Counted from the first letter of the stretch, positions 34,220-42,455 are shown. The stretch is DNA of 64,000 bases from Nocardia cyriacigeorgica (GCF_010868145.1 NZ_JAAGUY010000024.1:22099-86098); one strand, 5' to 3'. The notes: a model not told the origin generated them from the sequence alone. A program made the numbers and translations.

Positions 34220-35737
34220 ATGAGCTCCCCGCGGAATTCGCTTGTCCGACGGACCGCCCCGGTCCGTTCCGAGCCGGAATCACCGGCAGACGAGCCGGGG
34301 TTTTTGTCGCTCACTCCCGAACGCGCCCGGGTGCTGCTGCTCGTCGCCGCCCGTCCTGCCGCCTTCGGCCTTGCGGCCATCGTCATCGCCATGCTCGCCA
34401 CGCTGCTGGCCTCCGGCAGCGGTCTGTCCGGTATCTCCGGCGCTATCGCGGGCAGCTGGCTCGCCGTACATCAGATCCCGCTCGTCATCGGCACCACCAC
34501 AATCGGTGTGCTGCCGCTGCTGCCCACTCTGTTGATGATGTGGGCTTCCGGGCGCGAATGTGCCCGCGCGGTCGAACCCGAGCCGTCCCGAGCCGATCTG
34601 GCCTGGATCGTTGCCGCAGCGGCAGGCGGACCGCTACTGGTCACCGCCGTGTGCTCGGCCGTCGCCGAGGACGCATCCGGTGTGCTGGCCCTGCAGCCGC
34701 CGAATCCGCTGGCGGCCTTCGCCTGGGTGGGGGGACTCCACCTCGTGGCAGCCGGCAGCGGTATCGCCGCCGGGCTCTGGCCCGCCTCGGCCGACCGGCT
34801 GCCGTACTGGTTGATCGCCGCAGGCTACGTCGCCGCGCACACCGTGCTGCGGCTGCTCGGGTGCGCGGCCGCGGTCACGGTCATCTCCTTCCTCGCGCAC
34901 TGGTCCCGGATCGGTGACACCTACTCCGGAGCGGGCAATGCCGGCGGGGTCATCGGGCTGACGGTTTTGTCGCTGCTGTACCTGCCGAACGTGGTGATCG
35001 GCGCGGTTGCCGTGCTAGTCGGCGCTGGCGTCGAATTCGGTGACGCCTCGGTTGGCGTGTTCTCGGTGGTCGGCGGCCCGGTGCCGGCGGTGCCCGTGCT
35101 GGCGGCGCTGCCCACCGGCCCCGCCGCGGTCTGGTGGCCGGTGCTACTGCTGATCCCCGCGGTTGTCGGCGTGATCGGCGGTCTCGATACCGCACGTGTC
35201 TCCTACGACCGCATCCTGGCCCCGTGGTCGACACTCGCAGGTGCGGCGCTGGCGACGGTGGTGCTGGTGCTGCTCGGTGCCGTTTCCGGCGGCGCACTCG
35301 GCACCTTCGGACGAATCGGCCCGGACCTGCCGATCTTCGCCGCCGTCACGGTCGCATGGTTGGCGATCGCGGGGTATGTCGGTCTGATGTTCGGCCGCCT
35401 GTTCATCACGCCGGTCGGAACCCCGATTCCGGCCTTCGGCTACGACGATCATGACGACTACGACGATCATGACGACTACGACGATCATGACGACTACGAC
35501 TACGACGAATATGGCGACTACGAATACGACAACGAATATGACGACTACGACGATGACGAATTCGGCGACTACGACGACGGCCCGGAACTGATGGTCGAAC
35601 TCGACGCCGAAGTCATCGACGAGCAGCCCGCCCTCGATCGCCGCAGCGAGCGGCCTGCCGATCCGCCCGAGGAGATCGTCGACGCCGAGGTGGTCGAGGC
35701 GGACCTGCCGGAAAGTAGCCGAACCGACGATCGTTAG
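34220..35737 (+). CDS. DUF6350 polytopic membrane protein (Rv0955/PerM-like)
   Basis: A 505-residue protein with about 10 membrane helices in residues 30-405, then a highly acidic cytoplasmic tail. The tail begins GYDDHDDYDDHDDYDDHDDY (three identical DNA copies of an 18-bp unit) and continues with Asp/Tyr/Glu-rich sequence to the end. In mycobacteria the syntenic Rv0955 (PerM) is a divisome-associated membrane protein needed under stress and for chronic infection. ATG at 34220 follows the DUF5336 gene; its stop is close to purN. Confidence 0.85.
   Translation: MSSPRNSLVRRTAPVRSEPESPADEPGFLSLTPERARVLLLVAARPAAFGLAAIVIAMLATLLASGSGLSGISGAIAGSWLAVHQIPLVIGTTTIGVLPLLPTLLMMWASGRECARAVEPEPSRADLAWIVAAAAGGPLLVTAVCSAVAEDASGVLALQPPNPLAAFAWVGGLHLVAAGSGIAAGLWPASADRLPYWLIAAGYVAAHTVLRLLGCAAAVTVISFLAHWSRIGDTYSGAGNAGGVIGLTVLSLLYLPNVVIGAVAVLVGAGVEFGDASVGVFSVVGGPVPAVPVLAALPTGPAAVWWPVLLLIPAVVGVIGGLDTARVSYDRILAPWSTLAGAALATVVLVLLGAVSGGALGTFGRIGPDLPIFAAVTVAWLAIAGYVGLMFGRLFITPVGTPIPAFGYDDHDDYDDHDDYDDHDDYDYDEYGDYEYDNEYDDYDDDEFGDYDDGPELMVELDAEVIDEQPALDRRSERPADPPEEIVDAEVVEADLPESSRTDDR
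35441..35494 (+). repeat. Three perfect 18-bp tandem repeats
   Basis: TACGACGATCATGACGAC occurs three times without a mismatch inside the acidic tail of the DUF6350 gene. Being a multiple of three, copy changes would keep the frame. Confidence 0.95.
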
Positions 35738-35797
35738 GCTCTACGGCGGGTGGCAACGATCCGGCCACCGTCCGACCCGACTTCCAGGAGTAGAGCG

Positions 35798-36445
35798 CTG
35801 ACCTCCCCGGCCCCATCCGAAACGGCCCCGGCCACCGTCGTCGTGCTCGCCTCGGGCACCGGATCGCTGCTGCGCGCACTCGTCGAGGCCACCCAGGCCG
35901 CCGGCTATCCGGCGCGGATTCGAGCCGTCGGTGTGGACCGGACCTGCGCGGCCACCGACCACGCCGATGCCGCGGGTATTCCGCATTTCCGAATCGCGCT
36001 CAACGACTTCCCGGATCGCGCCGCCTGGGACGTCGCCCTCACCGACGCGGTGGCGGCCTACGAACCCGATCTGGTGGTCTCCGCCGGTTTCATGAAGCTG
36101 CTCGGTCCGGAGTTCCTGAAAAGGTTCGGCGGCCGCATCATCAACACCCATCCCGCCCTGCTGCCCGCCTTCCCCGGCGCGCACGGGGTCCGTGACGCGC
36201 TCGCCTACGGCGTCCGGGTCACCGGATCGACGGTGCACCTGGTGGACGAGGGCATCGATACCGGCCCGATCCTCGCGCAGGCGGCGGTGGAGGTGCTGCC
36301 AGGTGACGACGAGGCCACCCTGCACGAGCGCATCAAGGTTGTCGAGCGACGGTTGCTGGCGGAGGTTGTCGCCGCCGTCGCCACCCGAGGCATTGTCTCC
36401 GACGGACGAAAGGCAGTAATTCCAGATGAGCGAGTTTCCCGGTGA
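35798..36445 (+). CDS. purN: Phosphoribosylglycinamide formyltransferase (PurN)
   Basis: Formylates GAR with 10-formyl-tetrahydrofolate in purine synthesis. The protein shows VVVLASGTGSLLRALVEA, GFMKLLGPEFLKRFGGRIIN, the formyl-transfer motif HPALLPAFPGAHG and the catalytic Asp in VDEGIDTGPILAQAA. Start is debatable. A GTG at 35750 is in frame but has no spaced SD, whereas AGGAG (35786-35790) stands 7 bases before a CTG at 35798, which yields the normal family N-terminus (TSPAPSETAP). I favour the CTG. The stop overlaps purH by 4 bp. Confidence 0.9.
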   Translation: MTSPAPSETAPATVVVLASGTGSLLRALVEATQAAGYPARIRAVGVDRTCAATDHADAAGIPHFRIALNDFPDRAAWDVALTDAVAAYEPDLVVSAGFMKLLGPEFLKRFGGRIINTHPALLPAFPGAHGVRDALAYGVRVTGSTVHLVDEGIDTGPILAQAAVEVLPGDDEATLHERIKVVERRLLAEVVAAVATRGIVSDGRKAVIPDERVSR

Positions 36446-38004
36446 GTGAATCCAGCGACCGTAAGCCGATCAGCCGGGCGCTGGTGAGCGTCTACGACAA
36501 GACCGGGCTCATCGAGCTTGCCACCGGTCTGCACGAGGCCGGGATCGAGCTGGTCTCGACCGGGTCGACCGCGGCCCGCATCGCCGACGCGGGAGTTCCG
36601 GTCACCAAGGTCGAAGATCTCACCGGCTTCCCGGAGACGTTGGACGGCCGGGTCAAGACCCTGCATCCGCGGGTGCACGCGGGCATCCTTGCCGACACCC
36701 GCAAGAGCGAGCATGTCGATCAGCTGGTCGAACTCGGCGTCGAGGCCTTCCAGTTGGTAGTGGTGAACCTCTACCCGTTCACCGAAACCGTGGCGAGTGG
36801 TGCGGCTCCCGACGAATGTGTCGAGCAGATCGACATCGGCGGACCGTCCATGGTGCGGGCCGCGGCCAAGAACCATCCTTCGGTTGGCGTGGTTGTCGAC
36901 AGCGGTGACTACGAGCAGGTCCTGTCCGCGGTACGCGCCGGTGGTTTCACCCTCGCCGAGCGGACCGCGCTGGCGGCGAAGGCTTTCCAGCACACCGCGA
37001 ACTACGACGTCGCGGTGGCGAGCTGGATGACCAGCGTGCTCGCCCCTGGCGCCGAGCGTTTCCCGTCCTGGGTCGGTGGCAGCTGGGAGCGCGCGGCGGT
37101 GCTGCGCTACGGCGAGAACCCGCATCAGGAGGCCGCGCTCTACACCGCCAACGACGGCGCTGCCGGCCTGGCGCAGGCGCGGCAGTTGCACGGCAAGGAT
37201 ATGTCGTACAACAACTACGTCGACGCCGATGCCGCATGGCGGGCGGCCTACGACCACACCGAACCCGCGGTGGCGATCATCAAGCACGCCAACCCCTGCG
37301 GCATCGCGCTGGGCGCGGACATCGCCGAGGCGCACCGCAAGGCGCATGCCTGCGATCCGGTCAGCGCCTACGGTGGCGTGATCGCGGCCAACCGTGAGGT
37401 CACCGTGGAGATGGCCCAGCAGGTCGCGGAGATCTTCACCGAGGTGATCGTCGCGCCGTCCTATGCCGACGGTGCGGTAGAGGTGTTGCAGCGCAAGAAG
37501 AACGTGCGCATCCTTGTTGCCGAGCCGCCGCGTCGTGCCGGTGTCGAGCTGCGCCCGATCAGTGGCGGGGCGCTGCTGCAGCAGCGCGACATCCTCGACG
37601 CGGCCGGTGACGATCCGGCGAATTGGACCCTTGCGGCCGGTGATCCGGCGGATGCGCAGACCCTCGCCGATCTCGCGTTCGCCTGGCGGGCCTGCCGCGC
37701 GGTGAAGTCGAACGCCATCCTGCTCGCCCATGACGGTGCCTCGGTCGGCGTCGGTATGGGTCAGGTCAACCGGGTCGATGCGGTCGCGCTCGCGGTGCAG
37801 CGGGCCGGAGATCGGGCCAAGGGCTCGGTCGCTGCCTCGGACGCCTTCTTCCCGTTCCCGGACGGACCGGAAACGCTCATCCAGGCCGGTATCCGGGCGA
37901 TCGTGCATCCGGGTGGCTCGGTCCGTGACCAGGAGACCATCGACGTCGCGCGCGCGGCGGGTGTCACCGTCTACCTGACGGGTTCGCGGCACTTCGCGCA
38001 CTGA
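36442..38004 (+). CDS. purH: Bifunctional AICAR transformylase/IMP cyclohydrolase
   Basis: Catalyses the last two steps to IMP. The 520-residue protein has an MGS-like cyclohydrolase domain (ALVSVYDKTGLIELATGLHE, then STGSTAARIADAGVPV and GRVKTLHPRVHAGIL, residues about 12-75) and a transformylase domain with ENPHQEAALY, KHANPCGIALG (about 275), SAYGGVIAANR and the C-terminal FFPFPDGPETLIQAGIRAI and HPGGSVRDQETID. GTG start shares GTGA with the purN stop, giving tight coupling. Both genes are syntenic with Rv0956-Rv0957. Confidence 0.97.
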   Translation: MSESSDRKPISRALVSVYDKTGLIELATGLHEAGIELVSTGSTAARIADAGVPVTKVEDLTGFPETLDGRVKTLHPRVHAGILADTRKSEHVDQLVELGVEAFQLVVVNLYPFTETVASGAAPDECVEQIDIGGPSMVRAAAKNHPSVGVVVDSGDYEQVLSAVRAGGFTLAERTALAAKAFQHTANYDVAVASWMTSVLAPGAERFPSWVGGSWERAAVLRYGENPHQEAALYTANDGAAGLAQARQLHGKDMSYNNYVDADAAWRAAYDHTEPAVAIIKHANPCGIALGADIAEAHRKAHACDPVSAYGGVIAANREVTVEMAQQVAEIFTEVIVAPSYADGAVEVLQRKKNVRILVAEPPRRAGVELRPISGGALLQQRDILDAAGDDPANWTLAAGDPADAQTLADLAFAWRACRAVKSNAILLAHDGASVGVGMGQVNRVDAVALAVQRAGDRAKGSVAASDAFFPFPDGPETLIQAGIRAIVHPGGSVRDQETIDVARAAGVTVYLTGSRHFAH

Positions 38005-38022
38005 GCGTCAACGATCGGCTCA

Positions 38023-38058
38023 CGACGCCGCGTCGGGCTTCTGCTCGGCGCGGCGTCG
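38023..38058. terminator. Terminator between purH and the lipoprotein gene
   Basis: Arms CGACGCCGCG and CGCGGCGTCG with a 16-base loop, 19 bp past the purH stop. It serves a convergent pair. Confidence 0.75.
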
Positions 38059-38088
38059 GCCGTTCGGAGGGCATCGTGGCGTCGGTCC

Positions 38089-38544
38089 CTACACCGCGCT
38101 GCGCACTTCCCGATCGCCGACCGGTGCGTTCAGCGGCAACTCCAGCGTCCCGAAGACGGCGATCATGATGCACATCTTGCCGACGGAGTCTGCCCTTGTG
38201 CCCGAGCGCAATTCGATGGTGACGGCCGAATCCGTTTCGGTGACTGTGGCATCCACGCCGTAACACTCCGGCGAACCGGTTTCGAAGCTGATCGCGATCC
38301 GGTTGCCGGGCAGGGTGGTCCAGGAGCTGAACGGTATCGGGTGGGCGCCGACGATGGTGGGGTCGGCGGTGAACGGCTCGCCGGTCGCCGCCATCGGATC
38401 CTCGGTCGGCGCGCTCGGCGCGGATGTGCTCACCGTGCTCGTAACGTCTTGCGCGGCACCGTCATCGGAGTCGCCGCAGCCTACGAGCGAGAGTCCGGTG
38501 ACGATGAGGGCGAGCAGGGTGGCGCAGCCACGATGCAGGGACAT
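38089..38544 (-). CDS. Putative lipoprotein, function unknown
   Basis: A 151-residue secreted protein with a lipoprotein signal peptide: a charged start MSLHRG, a hydrophobic core LLALIVTGLSL and the lipobox LVGC (Cys about residue 23). A Ser/Thr/Pro-rich linker follows, then a beta-type domain with two more Cys (SPECYGV and GKMCIMI) that could form a disulfide. No family recognised. A GTG two codons upstream is also possible. Confidence 0.75.
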   Translation of the reverse strand: MSLHRGCATLLALIVTGLSLVGCGDSDDGAAQDVTSTVSTSAPSAPTEDPMAATGEPFTADPTIVGAHPIPFSSWTTLPGNRIAISFETGSPECYGVDATVTETDSAVTIELRSGTRADSVGKMCIMIAVFGTLELPLNAPVGDREVRSAV

Positions 38545-38816
38545 GGGCACACCTTAACTCAGGTGTTCGCGCGGTCGGAACGATCCACGCGTGCGCGTGC
38601 GCGATAGTCGCGCAACCATGACACGCCAAGACGACGCGCCGGTCAGCGACCGATTCGGTGCCGAGGGAAAGCCCACAGTGAACTTTCCGCGAACCACGCG
38701 CGTAAACGCCTTCGGGATCTGCCGGTCGGCTGTAGATTCTGCTGCGGTGCGCGCCATGGGCTTTCGGCCGCATCGTTTGTCGGATGCTCTGCACAGTTGA
38801 TCTCGAAAGGAACATC

Positions 38817-39368
38817 GTGGGCGACACGTTGCGCGTTGGCGAACAACTCGGACTCGGCCAGGCGCTGGAGAACGGTGCGTACACCCTCACTCTCCAGGAG
38901 GATGGCAACCTCGTCCTGAGGGAGCCGGGAAATGAGTTGTGGGCCAGTGGCACTCACGGTCAGGGCGTCGACCGCGCCATCCTGCAGGAGGATGGCAACT
39001 TCGTGCTGTACAAGGGCGAGACCGGCGTGTGGTCGACCAAGACCCACGGCAATTCGGTCGATCGAGTGACGCTGCAGGCCGACCGTAACTTCGTGGTCTA
39101 CGGCACAGACGGGGTCGGTCTGTGGTCGACCCGCACCCACACCGACACTCCGATCGTCGTCGACGAGGCGCCGGCTGCGCCTGCCGTCGACGAGGTGCCG
39201 CCCCCGCCGCCCGCGCCCCGCACCCACACCGTCGAGCCCGGTGACACCCTGTGGGCCGTGGCCGAGCGCTTCTACGGTGACGGCAACCGCTTCCACGAGA
39301 TCGCCGCCGCCAGCGGTCTCGACAACCCCGACGCCATCAACGTCGGTCAGGTGCTCACCATCCCGTAG
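38817..39368 (+). CDS. B-lectin / LysM two-domain protein
   Basis: A 183-residue protein without a signal peptide. Residues about 1-110 form a bulb-type (monocot mannose-binding) lectin with three repeats of the QXDXNXVXY pocket: QEDGNLVLR (last residue changed), QEDGNFVLY and QADRNFVVY. A Pro/Ala linker (VDEVPPPPPAPR) follows, then a C-terminal LysM domain THTVEPGDTLWAVAERFYGD to INVGQVLTIP that should bind peptidoglycan or chitin-like glycans. GTG at 38817 has GAAAGGAA 5-12 bases upstream. How it reaches the wall without a signal is not evident. Such fusions are seen in actinobacteria; function is unknown. Confidence 0.85.
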   Translation: MGDTLRVGEQLGLGQALENGAYTLTLQEDGNLVLREPGNELWASGTHGQGVDRAILQEDGNFVLYKGETGVWSTKTHGNSVDRVTLQADRNFVVYGTDGVGLWSTRTHTDTPIVVDEAPAAPAVDEVPPPPPAPRTHTVEPGDTLWAVAERFYGDGNRFHEIAAASGLDNPDAINVGQVLTIP

Positions 39369-39396
39369 GTCGAGCACGGCGTAGCCGGAGATACGA

Positions 39397-39426
39397 CAAG
39401 GCCCCCGAGAGATATCGGGGGCCTTG
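39397..39426. terminator. Terminator between the lectin-LysM gene and rpsR
   Basis: Perfect 12-bp stem CAAGGCCCCCGA / TCGGGGGCCTTG with a 6-base loop. Confidence 0.9.
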
Positions 39427-39492
39427 GTCGTTGCGGAGCGTCGGTGCCGTGAGGATCGCGGTGCCGCGAGCTGGTGGACGCGGCGGCGCGGG

Positions 39493-39747
39493 TCAGCGGC
39501 TGGTGAACGGGAGCAGCGCCATCTCCCGTGCGTTCTTGACTGCCACCGCCACCTGGCGCTGTTGCTGCGGGGTGAGGCCGGTGACGCGACGGCTGCGGAT
39601 CTTGCCTCGATCGGAGATGAACGTCCGCAGCAGGTTGATGTCCTTGTAGTCGACGGTTTCGATACCGGCGGCGATCAGCGGATTCTTCTTGGGTTTGCGG
39701 GCCTGTTCGGCGCGGGCCTTCTTCGACGGTGCTCGCTTGACTGCCAT
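39493..39747 (-). CDS. rpsR2: 30S ribosomal protein S18, alternative zinc-free paralogue
   Basis: An 84-residue S18 (core VDYKDINLLRTFISDRGKIR and RRVTGLTPQQQRQVAVAVKN). The zinc-binding cysteines of the primary copy are absent, so it is the C-minus type made during zinc limitation. Last gene of the rpmB-rpmG-rpsN-rpsR operon, 33 bp after rpsN. Confidence 0.93.
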   Translation of the reverse strand: MAVKRAPSKKARAEQARKPKKNPLIAAGIETVDYKDINLLRTFISDRGKIRSRRVTGLTPQQQRQVAVAVKNAREMALLPFTSR

Positions 39748-39780
39748 ATGTCGGGTTCCTTACTCACGCGATCGGTGGTT

Positions 39781-40086
39781 CTACCAGCTCGATTTGTGCA
39801 CACCGGGCAACTCTCCCCGATGGGCCAGCTCGCGTACTCGTACCCGAGAGAGCCCGAACTTCCGGAGATGTCCGCGCGGTCGTCCGTCTGCGGCGTCCCG
39901 ATTGCGCAATCGTACCGGACTGGCATCGCGGGGTAGGCGCTGTAGCGCTGAATGCGCGGCGGTCCGGTCGGTGTCCGCGGTGGCCGGATTGCGGATGAGT
40001 TCCTTCAGTTCGGCGCGGCGGGCGGCGTAGCGGGCGACGATCATCTTGCGTTGTTCGTTGCGCGCGATCTTGGACTTCTTTGCCAT
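39781..40086 (-). CDS. rpsN2: 30S ribosomal protein S14, zinc-free long form
   Basis: A 101-residue S14 (MAKKSKIARNEQRK start and RPRGHLRKFGLSRVRVRELA end) of the long type lacking the CXXC zinc ribbon of the short S14. Its ATG overlaps the L33 stop by one base (TGATG), a sign of translational coupling in the zinc-responsive operon. Confidence 0.95.
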   Translation of the reverse strand: MAKKSKIARNEQRKMIVARYAARRAELKELIRNPATADTDRTAAHSALQRLPRDASPVRLRNRDAADGRPRGHLRKFGLSRVRVRELAHRGELPGVHKSSW

Positions 40087-40256
40087 CAGCGTTCCTCTCG
40101 GAAGTCCACGTGCCTGCGCACGACGGGATCGTATTTGCGCAGCACCATCCGGTCGGGGTCGTTGCGCCGGTTCTTGCGGGTGACGTAGGTGTAGCCGGTT
40201 CCGGCGGTGGACTTCAGCTTGATCACCGGGCGGATGTCGGTCGATTTCGATGCCAT
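40086..40256 (-). CDS. rpmG2: 50S ribosomal protein L33, zinc-free paralogue
   Basis: A 56-residue L33: MASKSTDIRPVIKLKSTAGT, then YVTRKNRRNDPDRMVLRKYD and a basic end VVRRHVDFREER. The four cysteines of zinc-binding L33 are missing. It ends one base inside the rpsN start and begins 13 bp after the L28 stop. Confidence 0.95.
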   Translation of the reverse strand: MASKSTDIRPVIKLKSTAGTGYTYVTRKNRRNDPDRMVLRKYDPVVRRHVDFREER

Positions 40257-40269
40257 CGTGGTACCTCGC

Positions 40270-40506
40270 TCAGATCTTGTCGCCGCGAGCGCGAATGCGA
40301 GCCACCACGGCTTCGATCCCGTCGCGGTCGATGGTCTTGATGCCCTTGGTCGAGACGGTCAGCGTGATGCGGCGGTCTTCGCTGGGCAGGTAGTAGGTCT
40401 TGCGCTGGATATTGGGGTTCCAGCGCCGGTTGGTCCGCTTATGTGAATGCGAGACGGACTTGCCGAAACCGGGCCGGCGACCGGTGACCTGGCAATGGGC
40501 CGACAT
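40270..40506 (-). CDS. rpmB2: 50S ribosomal protein L28, zinc-free paralogue
   Basis: A 78-residue L28 starting MSAHCQVTGRRPGFGKSVSH with SHKRTNRRWNPNIQ. It has a single Cys near the N-terminus, not the paired cysteines of the zinc form. First gene of the leftward operon; candidate Zur sites lie just upstream. Confidence 0.95.
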   Translation of the reverse strand: MSAHCQVTGRRPGFGKSVSHSHKRTNRRWNPNIQRKTYYLPSEDRRITLTVSTKGIKTIDRDGIEAVVARIRARGDKI

Positions 40507-40530
40507 GGCAGGCTCCCTTCTAATGGGTGA

Positions 40531-40545
40531 TGACAATCATTTTCG
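40531..40545. promoter_or_regulatory. Candidate Zur box 1
   Basis: TGACAATCATTTTCG resembles the mycobacterial and streptomycete Zur palindrome (TGAAAATGATTTTCA type) with two or three mismatches. It lies 25 bp before rpmB2. Confidence 0.5.
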
Positions 40546-40586
40546 ACAACGACTGTTCGGCACTGTACCGTGTGGCGAGCTGTTAA

Positions 40587-40601
40587 TGAAAACCGTTACC
40601 G
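40587..40601. promoter_or_regulatory. Candidate Zur box 2 (weak)
   Basis: TGAAAACCGTTACCG has one good half-site and one poor half-site. It lies directly before the COG0523-like gene at 40614, on the other side of the divergent region. Confidence 0.35.
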
Positions 40602-40613
40602 AAAGGGGTTGCT

Positions 40614-41906
40614 GTGGCTTCCGATCGCAGAACACCGGTCGTGGTGGTGGCCGGGTCCTCGGGACGCGCCACCGAAGGGGTCGACCAGGTGGCGAGTGCG
40701 CTCGGCACGGCCACCGGCACCGTCGTGGTCCGGCACGATCTGGCCGAACTGCGCGAGGGCATCGTCCGCCGGACGGTGCGCGACGGTGTGCGGGAAACCA
40801 GCGAGGTGCTGGAGCTCGCGCACGGGTGTGTGTCCTGCACGCTGCGCGCGGACCTGCTTCCGCTGCTGTGCACCCTGGCCGCCCGTGATTCGGTGACACG
40901 CATCGTGCTCGCGCTCGATCCGGCGTTCGAAGCAGAAGCGGTATGCCAAGCCATCGACGATGTGGTCGTCGCCGGTGTGGTCGGGCGGGTGGACGGTCCT
41001 GCGAGTCGCGATGTGCAGATCGAGGCCGTGCTGACCTGCGTGGATGCCCGGACCTGGCTGTCGGAGGCCACCGGCGACGAGACACTGGCCGAATGCGGCA
41101 TCGCCACAGCTGACGATGACCGCACTATCGCGCAGGTGGCGGTCGGCCAGGTGGATTTCGCCGATGCGCTGATCGTGACCGCCGCCGATGCGGTCGACGC
41201 GCTCGACCGGGAGCGGCTCACCGCGGTCCTCGGGCGGTTGGTGCCGCAGGCGCCGATGCAATGGTGCGGCGATACGGCGGCGATCGGCCGGGCCGAGGTG
41301 GATGCCCTGCTCGCGCGGATCCCGCAGCACTCGCGTCGCGGGCGGGTCTTCGACGCGCATGAGCCACTGCTGCGCGGGCAGCCGCCGCTGGGCACCGAGC
41401 AGGGCGTGACGCTGGTCGAGTTCGCCGCGGGCAGGCCGTTCCATCCCGGCCGGCTGCACGACGCGCTGGATGTGCTGTTCGACGGCGTGGTGACCGCACG
41501 CGGCCGACTATGGCTGGCCACCCAGCCCGACGACGTGGTGTGGCTGGAGTCGGCAGGCGGTGGGCTGCGGGTCGGCAGCGCGGGTCGCTGGCTGGCCGCG
41601 ATGACACCCGAGGAACTCGACGAGGCCGACCCGACCCGCCGGGCGATGGCCGCGCTCCGCTGGGACGACCGCTTCGGCGACCGTGACATCTCGCTGGTGA
41701 TCCTGGTGCACGACGCCGATCCCGCCGATATCCGTCACGCGCTGCACTGGGCGATGGTCGACGACGACGAACTGCGGTTGGTCGAACGAGCGCCGGAGCG
41801 CGTGGCGCAGTGGGACGACCCGTTCGGCGAATGGCATGCCGATCCGTGCGAATCCACCGAGCAGAGCGGCCTGCCGATCGCGGGCGAGCAGCGCACAGGC
41901 GAATGA
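40614..41906 (+). CDS. COG0523/CobW-like protein of the zinc-limitation operon (Mrf-like)
   Basis: A 430-residue protein with the CobW C-terminal domain (GRLWLATQPDDVVWLESAGG and RWDDRFGDRDISLVILVHDA) and a metal-binding-like motif GCVSCTLR in place of GCXCCXX. The N-terminus VVVAGSSGRATEGVDQVAS has no Walker A GXXGXGK(S/T), so GTP hydrolysis is doubtful. By position beside C-minus ribosomal proteins it matches the mycobacterial Mrf, which recruits the hibernation factor Mpy to ribosomes when zinc is low. GTG start has GAAAGGGG upstream. First gene of a rightward operon with L31B and L32. Confidence 0.85.
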   Translation: MASDRRTPVVVVAGSSGRATEGVDQVASALGTATGTVVVRHDLAELREGIVRRTVRDGVRETSEVLELAHGCVSCTLRADLLPLLCTLAARDSVTRIVLALDPAFEAEAVCQAIDDVVVAGVVGRVDGPASRDVQIEAVLTCVDARTWLSEATGDETLAECGIATADDDRTIAQVAVGQVDFADALIVTAADAVDALDRERLTAVLGRLVPQAPMQWCGDTAAIGRAEVDALLARIPQHSRRGRVFDAHEPLLRGQPPLGTEQGVTLVEFAAGRPFHPGRLHDALDVLFDGVVTARGRLWLATQPDDVVWLESAGGGLRVGSAGRWLAAMTPEELDEADPTRRAMAALRWDDRFGDRDISLVILVHDADPADIRHALHWAMVDDDELRLVERAPERVAQWDDPFGEWHADPCESTEQSGLPIAGEQRTGE

Positions 41907-41925
41907 ACCGAGACAAGGAGAACCG

Positions 41926-42210
41926 ATGAAAACAGGGATTCATCCGGACTACCACCCGGTGGTGGTCGAGGACTCGAGTACGGGCAAGCAGTTTCTGACC
42001 AGGTCCACCGCGACCAGCGCGCGGACCGTGACCTGGGCCGACGGCCAGACCTACCCATTACTGATGGTCGATGTCACCGCGGATTCACATCCGTTCTGGA
42101 CCGGCGCCCATCGGGTGCTCGATACCCAGGGCCGGGTAGAAAAGTTCGAGCGCAAGTACGGAAGGCGGGCGCGCGGCGCGCAGTCCCAGCCCGGACGAGG
42201 GGAGGACTGA
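41926..42210 (+). CDS. rpmE2: 50S ribosomal protein L31 type B
   Basis: A 94-residue L31B: MKTGIHPDYHPVVVEDSSTG start, STATSARTVTWADGQTYPLL, then SHPFWTGAHRVLDTQGRVEK. No CXXC zinc motif, so it is the zinc-independent type. AAGGAGA precedes the ATG. It is 19 bp after the Mrf-like gene and one base before rpmF. Confidence 0.95.
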   Translation: MKTGIHPDYHPVVVEDSSTGKQFLTRSTATSARTVTWADGQTYPLLMVDVTADSHPFWTGAHRVLDTQGRVEKFERKYGRRARGAQSQPGRGED

Positions 42211-42211
42211 C

Positions 42212-42388
42212 ATGGCGGTGCCGAAGCGCAAGATGTCGCGGTCGAACACCCGCAGCCGTCGCGCGAATTGGAAAGCGACACCACCTGACCTTGTGCCGGT
42301 CAGCGTCGGTGGTGTCGTGCATCGGGTTCCGCGCCGGCTTGTCCAGGCAGTGCGGCGCGGGCTGATCGACCCGGAACGGATCCGCTGA
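42212..42388 (+). CDS. rpmF: 50S ribosomal protein L32
   Basis: A 58-residue L32 beginning MAVPKRKMSRSNTRSRRANW and ending RRGLIDPERIR, read directly from the sequence. The Cys pairs of zinc-ribbon L32 are missing. GAGGGGAGGA stands before the ATG. Third gene of the zinc-limitation operon. Confidence 0.95.
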   Translation: MAVPKRKMSRSNTRSRRANWKATPPDLVPVSVGGVVHRVPRRLVQAVRRGLIDPERIR

Positions 42389-42400
42389 TTCGCACGCGCT

Positions 42401-42440
42401 GAGCCGGGCGGGGCAGCACTCGCGCAGCCCTGCCCGGCTC
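42401..42440. terminator. Terminator after rpmF
   Basis: Fourteen-base-pair stem, arms GAGCCGGGCGGGGC and GCCCTGCCCGGCTC with one G-T pair and a 12-base loop. It serves the convergent hypothetical gene as well. Confidence 0.9.
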
Positions 42441-42455
42441 ATGTCACCGCAGGGA

